Part shown: positions 61,141 to 64,000 of the stretch, one piece after another | Position numbering within the stretch: position 1 is the stretch's first letter | Layout: each line of letters starts with the position of its first letter | Assembly (NCBI RefSeq): GCF_003944835.1 | Contig: NZ_RWIV01000001.1 | Coordinates: 1,651,501-1,715,500 of the forward strand | DNA: 64,000 bases | Source: Bacillus sp. HMF5848 | GTDB taxonomy: Bacteria; Bacillota; Bacilli; Bacillales; HMF5848 | Direction of reading: 5' to 3' | Program-made: the position numbers and the translations under genes | The notes under the pieces: generated by a model | Told to the model about the DNA's origin: nothing | Databases searched by the model: none | Seen by the model: only the letters and a program-made list of their open reading frames with translations

Positions 61141-61266
61141 ATCGGCACCTCAATGTTTACATATTTAAAGACTCACATTGAAGATTTTATAAGGAATATT
61201 AGAAAGCGTCTATAGATGATCAGTAATGTTCATAGTATTGCCATAATGCAAACGTATACAGACGGT

Positions 61267-62208
61267 TTATAAAGATTCAAGTATCGATTCATTCCCATGA
61301 TAACAGCTTTTGAACTTAGATTTACAAATCTTTTTAACGTTTGCCGCTGTTTCACTAATCATATCTAATGTCGTAAAGATTTGTTGTTTGTTTGTGATAA
61401 CAGCAATAGATATCGCAACAGTAGAGCTCTGCTCGTCTATAGAAATTGCGGGGGATTCATCATATAAAGATTTTACTACATTATCAAAGTCTAAAATAAT
61501 AGATTCACACAAAGATTTGTAATTGTGATGGTTAATAAGAGCAATAAAGTCATCGCCACCAATGTGACCAACGAATGCACCGTCTTGTTCATGCAGGGAT
61601 ATGTTTTTACAGATAATGTTTGCTGTTTCCTTTATGAGTTTGTCACCCTTCTGAAAGCCGAACGTATCGTTATATGCTTTGAACTTGTCAAGGTCAATAT
61701 ATAAAATGCTAAATGGTGAATCTGAATTTAGAACATTATTTAAATTTTGTTCAATTAATAGGTTACCAGGAAGACCGGTTAATGGACTGGCATATTTTGC
61801 AGCACTAATTTGGGTTTCGGCAAATTTAATTAACAAATTTCGAATGCTAATAGTTCCTTTATATTGATTATTTAGTGTAACGATTACAAAGTCATACAAA
61901 TGCTTTTGTGCTCGTTCCATTGCTAATCTACTAACATCTGTTATTGGCATATAGAAGTCTACAACCAATGGATTTTTATCCATAATTAAATCTATTCTTC
62001 GACCCATGAAGACATCAAAACCATAGCGGGTTGAAAGCTTCTCGAAAAAATGAGTACGCATAACTAACCCTACAGGATAATCGTTATCTACCACTACAAT
62101 GCCATCAATATTTGAGTCTTTATCAAAGGTGTGACTTACTTCAAAGCTTTTTACACTGCTTGTGATCACGGGAACATTTTCCACTATTTCACCAATATGC
62201 GTTGTCAA
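61267..62208 (-). CDS. CBS-pair and GGDEF-domain protein with GGDDF active site
   Basis: 313 aa, no membrane segment. The N-terminal 135 residues or so look like a CBS pair (VVVDNDYPVGLVMRTHF, then VTLNNQYKGTISIRNLL). A linker ASPLTGLPGN leads into the GGDEF domain (ILYIDLDKFKAYNDTFGFQKGDKLI). The signature reads HIGGDDFIAL instead of GGDEF or GGEEF. Whether it makes cyclic-di-GMP is uncertain; the Glu to Asp change is conservative but in a metal-binding position. CBS pairs usually bind adenine nucleotides, so it may couple energy state to signalling. Confidence 0.82.
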   Translation of the reverse strand: MTTHIGEIVENVPVITSSVKSFEVSHTFDKDSNIDGIVVVDNDYPVGLVMRTHFFEKLSTRYGFDVFMGRRIDLIMDKNPLVVDFYMPITDVSRLAMERAQKHLYDFVIVTLNNQYKGTISIRNLLIKFAETQISAAKYASPLTGLPGNLLIEQNLNNVLNSDSPFSILYIDLDKFKAYNDTFGFQKGDKLIKETANIICKNISLHEQDGAFVGHIGGDDFIALINHHNYKSLCESIILDFDNVVKSLYDESPAISIDEQSSTVAISIAVITNKQQIFTTLDMISETAANVKKICKSKFKSCYHGNESILESL

Positions 62209-62306
62209 TGTCGTTACACTCCTAACAGGGACATCCTGTTACTATTGTACTATAAGTCAGGGGGGAGTAACTGTAAAATTAGTGTAAATTTGTTTGTGAA
62301 TATTTA

Positions 62307-62540
62307 CTATTGAGTGAGTATAAACAGAGTTTCCTCAGAATTAAGAGCGGTGACATATGAAATTTGGTAGCCAATTCTAAGAAATTGTGCAATCGTTTCT
62401 GCACATGTTACATGCACCGGTTCCATAGGGGCATGTATACTAGAGGAAATTCTTAAAAAGCGATTATTCTTAATATCACACGTAATCATTACGACATGCT
62501 TACCAACCCAGGCTGAACCTATCATAGAGTTTCTATTCAT
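62307..62540 (-). CDS. Hypothetical protein, 77 aa
   Basis: Not recognised. The sequence starts MNRNSMIGSAWVGKHVVMITC and has a helical CAETIAQFLRIGYQISYVTAL. It may form a small alpha/beta domain. ATG 62540 lies nine bases after GAGGAG; the TTG at 62549 lies closer to that RBS. It lies between the GGDDF gene and a divergent DUF429 gene. Confidence 0.6.
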   Translation of the reverse strand: MNRNSMIGSAWVGKHVVMITCDIKNNRFLRISSSIHAPMEPVHVTCAETIAQFLRIGYQISYVTALNSEETLFILTQ

Positions 62541-62675
62541 GTATATCAACTCCTCGTTATAAAAAAGTTTTCTTTTTAGTTATTATGTGTAAAATGGCCT
62601 CTTTGCTATAGTATAGGTAACTAGTTATTACAATGTTCATGTTTATGAATATAAAAAGGTGAGGGAGTATGAAAA

Positions 62676-63323
62676 TTGTATTATGTAGGAATAGATTTAT
62701 CTGGCCCAGCCAACAAAAAAGATACATCTTTGGCAGTTTTTTGTGAGATACATAAAAAGGTTGTTTATAAGTGTTTATACAAGAATGTATCAGATTGTGA
62801 TATTTTTGAGATTATTGGAGGCTTAGTTAAGCAGGGAAAAGTGAATATTGCTATTGATGCGCCTTTATCGTATCAGGATGGAGGAGGAGATAGAGCACAA
62901 GATAAAGAATTGAGAAAAGTTATAAAAGATTTAGGAATGAAAAGTGGGTCAATCATGCCACCAACTTTAACAAAAATGGTATATATTACTTTACGTGGCA
63001 TGTATTTAGCAAGTTTACTTAAAAATGAATATAATAAACAAATCGAAATTGTTGAAGTTCACCCCGGAGCCGTTTTAGCTTTCCGTCTTACGCCGTCCAC
63101 TCGTCATTTATTAGCATACAAGCAATGTGATAATTATTACGAAGAAATACTTCAGCACATTTTCTTCTTACATGAAAGTGGACTAGAGACTAAGCATATT
63201 GAATCTAATCATGATTTAGATGCTTGTTTAGCGGCTTTCGCTTGCTATGAATATAAAGAAAGACGCCATAAATGGATATATCCTGCGCAACCACCGTTTC
63301 ATCGTTATCCACTAATATGTTAG
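62676..63323 (+). CDS. DUF429-family protein (RNase H-like fold)
   Basis: 215 aa. It begins YYVGIDLSGPANKKDTSLAV, with the acidic first strand of the RNase H fold. NIAIDAPLSYQDGGGDRAQDKELR, EVHPGAVLAF and NHDLDACLAAFACYEY supply further acidic residues of the family. DUF429 proteins are predicted nucleases; function is unproven. TTG 62676 lies about nine bases after GAGGG. An ATG at 62669 is in another frame and leads nowhere. Confidence 0.8.
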   Translation: MYYVGIDLSGPANKKDTSLAVFCEIHKKVVYKCLYKNVSDCDIFEIIGGLVKQGKVNIAIDAPLSYQDGGGDRAQDKELRKVIKDLGMKSGSIMPPTLTKMVYITLRGMYLASLLKNEYNKQIEIVEVHPGAVLAFRLTPSTRHLLAYKQCDNYYEEILQHIFFLHESGLETKHIESNHDLDACLAAFACYEYKERRHKWIYPAQPPFHRYPLIC

Positions 63324-63405
63324 TGCCAGGCGGATAAGGCCTGGCACAGTTTTTAAGTTCTGTATAAATAATCATCCATGTCTAAGTATTTGTGCCAAAA
63401 CATAA

Positions 63406-63510
63406 AGTCTTAAGCTACTTAAGGAACATAACTCGTCCCGCTAGTCTGCTTTGTAGGGGGACATGTTAAAAGGGTTGAACCTTGAGTGCCGTCCCTTGTG
63501 CTTTCTAATA
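63406..63510 (+). repeat. Probable decayed copy of dispersed intergenic repeat (copy 5)
   Basis: AAGTCTTAAG, CGTCCCGCT...GGGGGACATGTTAA and the tail CCCTTGTGCTTTCTAATA follow the same order as the middle and tail of copies 3 and 4, with many substitutions. The head is missing. Confidence 0.4.
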
Positions 63511-63999
63511 TTACAGCGTTAATCGTGGTTGCTGAGCAGCAAGTTTGCCTTCTTCCACATTCACTTTTGTTAACAAGTAAATACCAATCAAAAAGAAGAG
63601 AACTAAGGATACAATACCAAATCGACTTGATCCTGTAAGTTGTCCGACTAATGCAAATAAAAATGGACCGAAAATGGCTGAAAACTTACCCATAATACCA
63701 TAAAAGCCAAAAAACTCTGCGTTACGATTCAATGGAACCATACTTCCAAAGATTGAACGACTTAATGCTTGGGCACCACCTTGAACGAAACCAACTGATG
63801 TTGCTAGTATATAAAAATGTAAAGCAGACGACATGAAATAACCAAAAATAACAATTGCTGTATAGACCCATAATGCGAGTATTAATGCACGTTTAGCAGT
63901 AATCTTTGAAGCCAACCAGCCAAACAAGAATGAAAAAGGAATACCGACAAATTGTGTGATTACTAACGCTGCAATTAAATCTGTAGAGCCTATACCTAT
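63511..63999 (-). CDS. MFS transporter, UMF1 type, C-terminal part (YxiO-like)
   Basis: The gene runs off the right edge; only the last 163 codons are visible. About five membrane segments are present, with a loop LFGWLASKITAKRALI and the signature region GFVQGGAQALSRSIFGSMVP that marks the UMF1/Atg22-like branch represented by B. subtilis YxiO. The frame is open to base 64000 and the ATG-like start at 63927 is internal. Substrate unknown. Confidence 0.8.
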   Translation of the reverse strand: MGIGSTDLIAALVITQFVGIPFSFLFGWLASKITAKRALILALWVYTAIVIFGYFMSSALHFYILATSVGFVQGGAQALSRSIFGSMVPLNRNAEFFGFYGIMGKFSAIFGPFLFALVGQLTGSSRFGIVSLVLFFLIGIYLLTKVNVEEGKLAAQQPRLTL

Positions 64000-64000
64000 A

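Noticed and set aside
1-64000. CRISPR arrays, prophage or transposon
   Set aside because: No regularly spaced direct repeats, integrase, phage structural gene or transposase was seen anywhere in the window.

Overview
The window is a low-GC chromosomal segment from a Firmicute of the Bacillaceae. The evidence is GGAGG-type ribosome-binding sites before most genes, frequent TTG and GTG starts, intrinsic terminators after nearly every operon, a Bacillus-type HPr with both His15 and Ser46, and best-recognised relatives that are Bacillus proteins (YjcD, YfmR, YpcP, PatA, DegV, YvrJ, YxiO). An AdhE gene points to fermentative capacity. I cannot name the species. No prophage, integrase, transposase, CRISPR array or rRNA operon is visible.

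Layout. 1-1.3 kb: the 3' end of proC, then an unassigned structured RNA with a consensus sigma-A promoter and its own terminator, then a 39-aa basic protein. 1.3-5.9 kb: a UvrD-family helicase, a lytic transglycosylase, an alpha/beta hydrolase, and a DUF6884-like protein. 6.0-10.6 kb: a five-gene operon of a lantibiotic-protection type ABC transporter (one ATPase, two permeases) with its own response regulator and histidine kinase, preceded by 11-bp-phased direct repeats. 10.6-15.6 kb: an AraC/GyrI regulator and the fructose operon fruR-fruK-EIIBC-EIIA. 15.8-22.6 kb: an ABC-F protein, AdhE, an MFS transporter and a histidine phosphatase. 22.7-27.0 kb: an Aap-type amino-acid ABC importer. 27.3-29.9 kb: an orphan pair that looks like ZorA and ZorB, the ion-driven motor of Zorya anti-phage defence, without recognisable effector genes.

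30.2-30.6 kb carries a second unassigned large RNA whose ends close by a 22-bp long-range helix. 30.8-45.7 kb holds housekeeping and accessory genes: a methyltransferase, DegV, an EndoQ-like repair nuclease, a nitrate/sulfonate-type ABC importer, a 5'-3' exonuclease, a P-loop protein, an S51 peptidase, an S9 peptidase, tRNA-Gln, a Gfo/Idh oxidoreductase, and the small DUF1659/DUF2922/YvrJ set. 46.4-53.3 kb is a sugar operon: a LacI regulator, a GH65 phosphorylase, a binding protein and two permeases, with no ATPase. The GH65 active-site loop does not look like maltose phosphorylase. 53.5-64 kb: a HAD phosphatase, a stand-alone HPr, a GNAT, a dehydrogenase, a cysteine-desulfurase-like enzyme, PatA, a CBS-GGDDF protein, a DUF429 protein and the end of a UMF1-type MFS gene.

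Dispersed through the intergenic gaps are five copies, in different states of decay, of one repeat family. Two of them carry the same internal insertion built around a perfect hairpin. The observations most worth following are the orphan ZorAB pair, the two structured RNAs, the GH65 operon's real substrate, and the repeat family.
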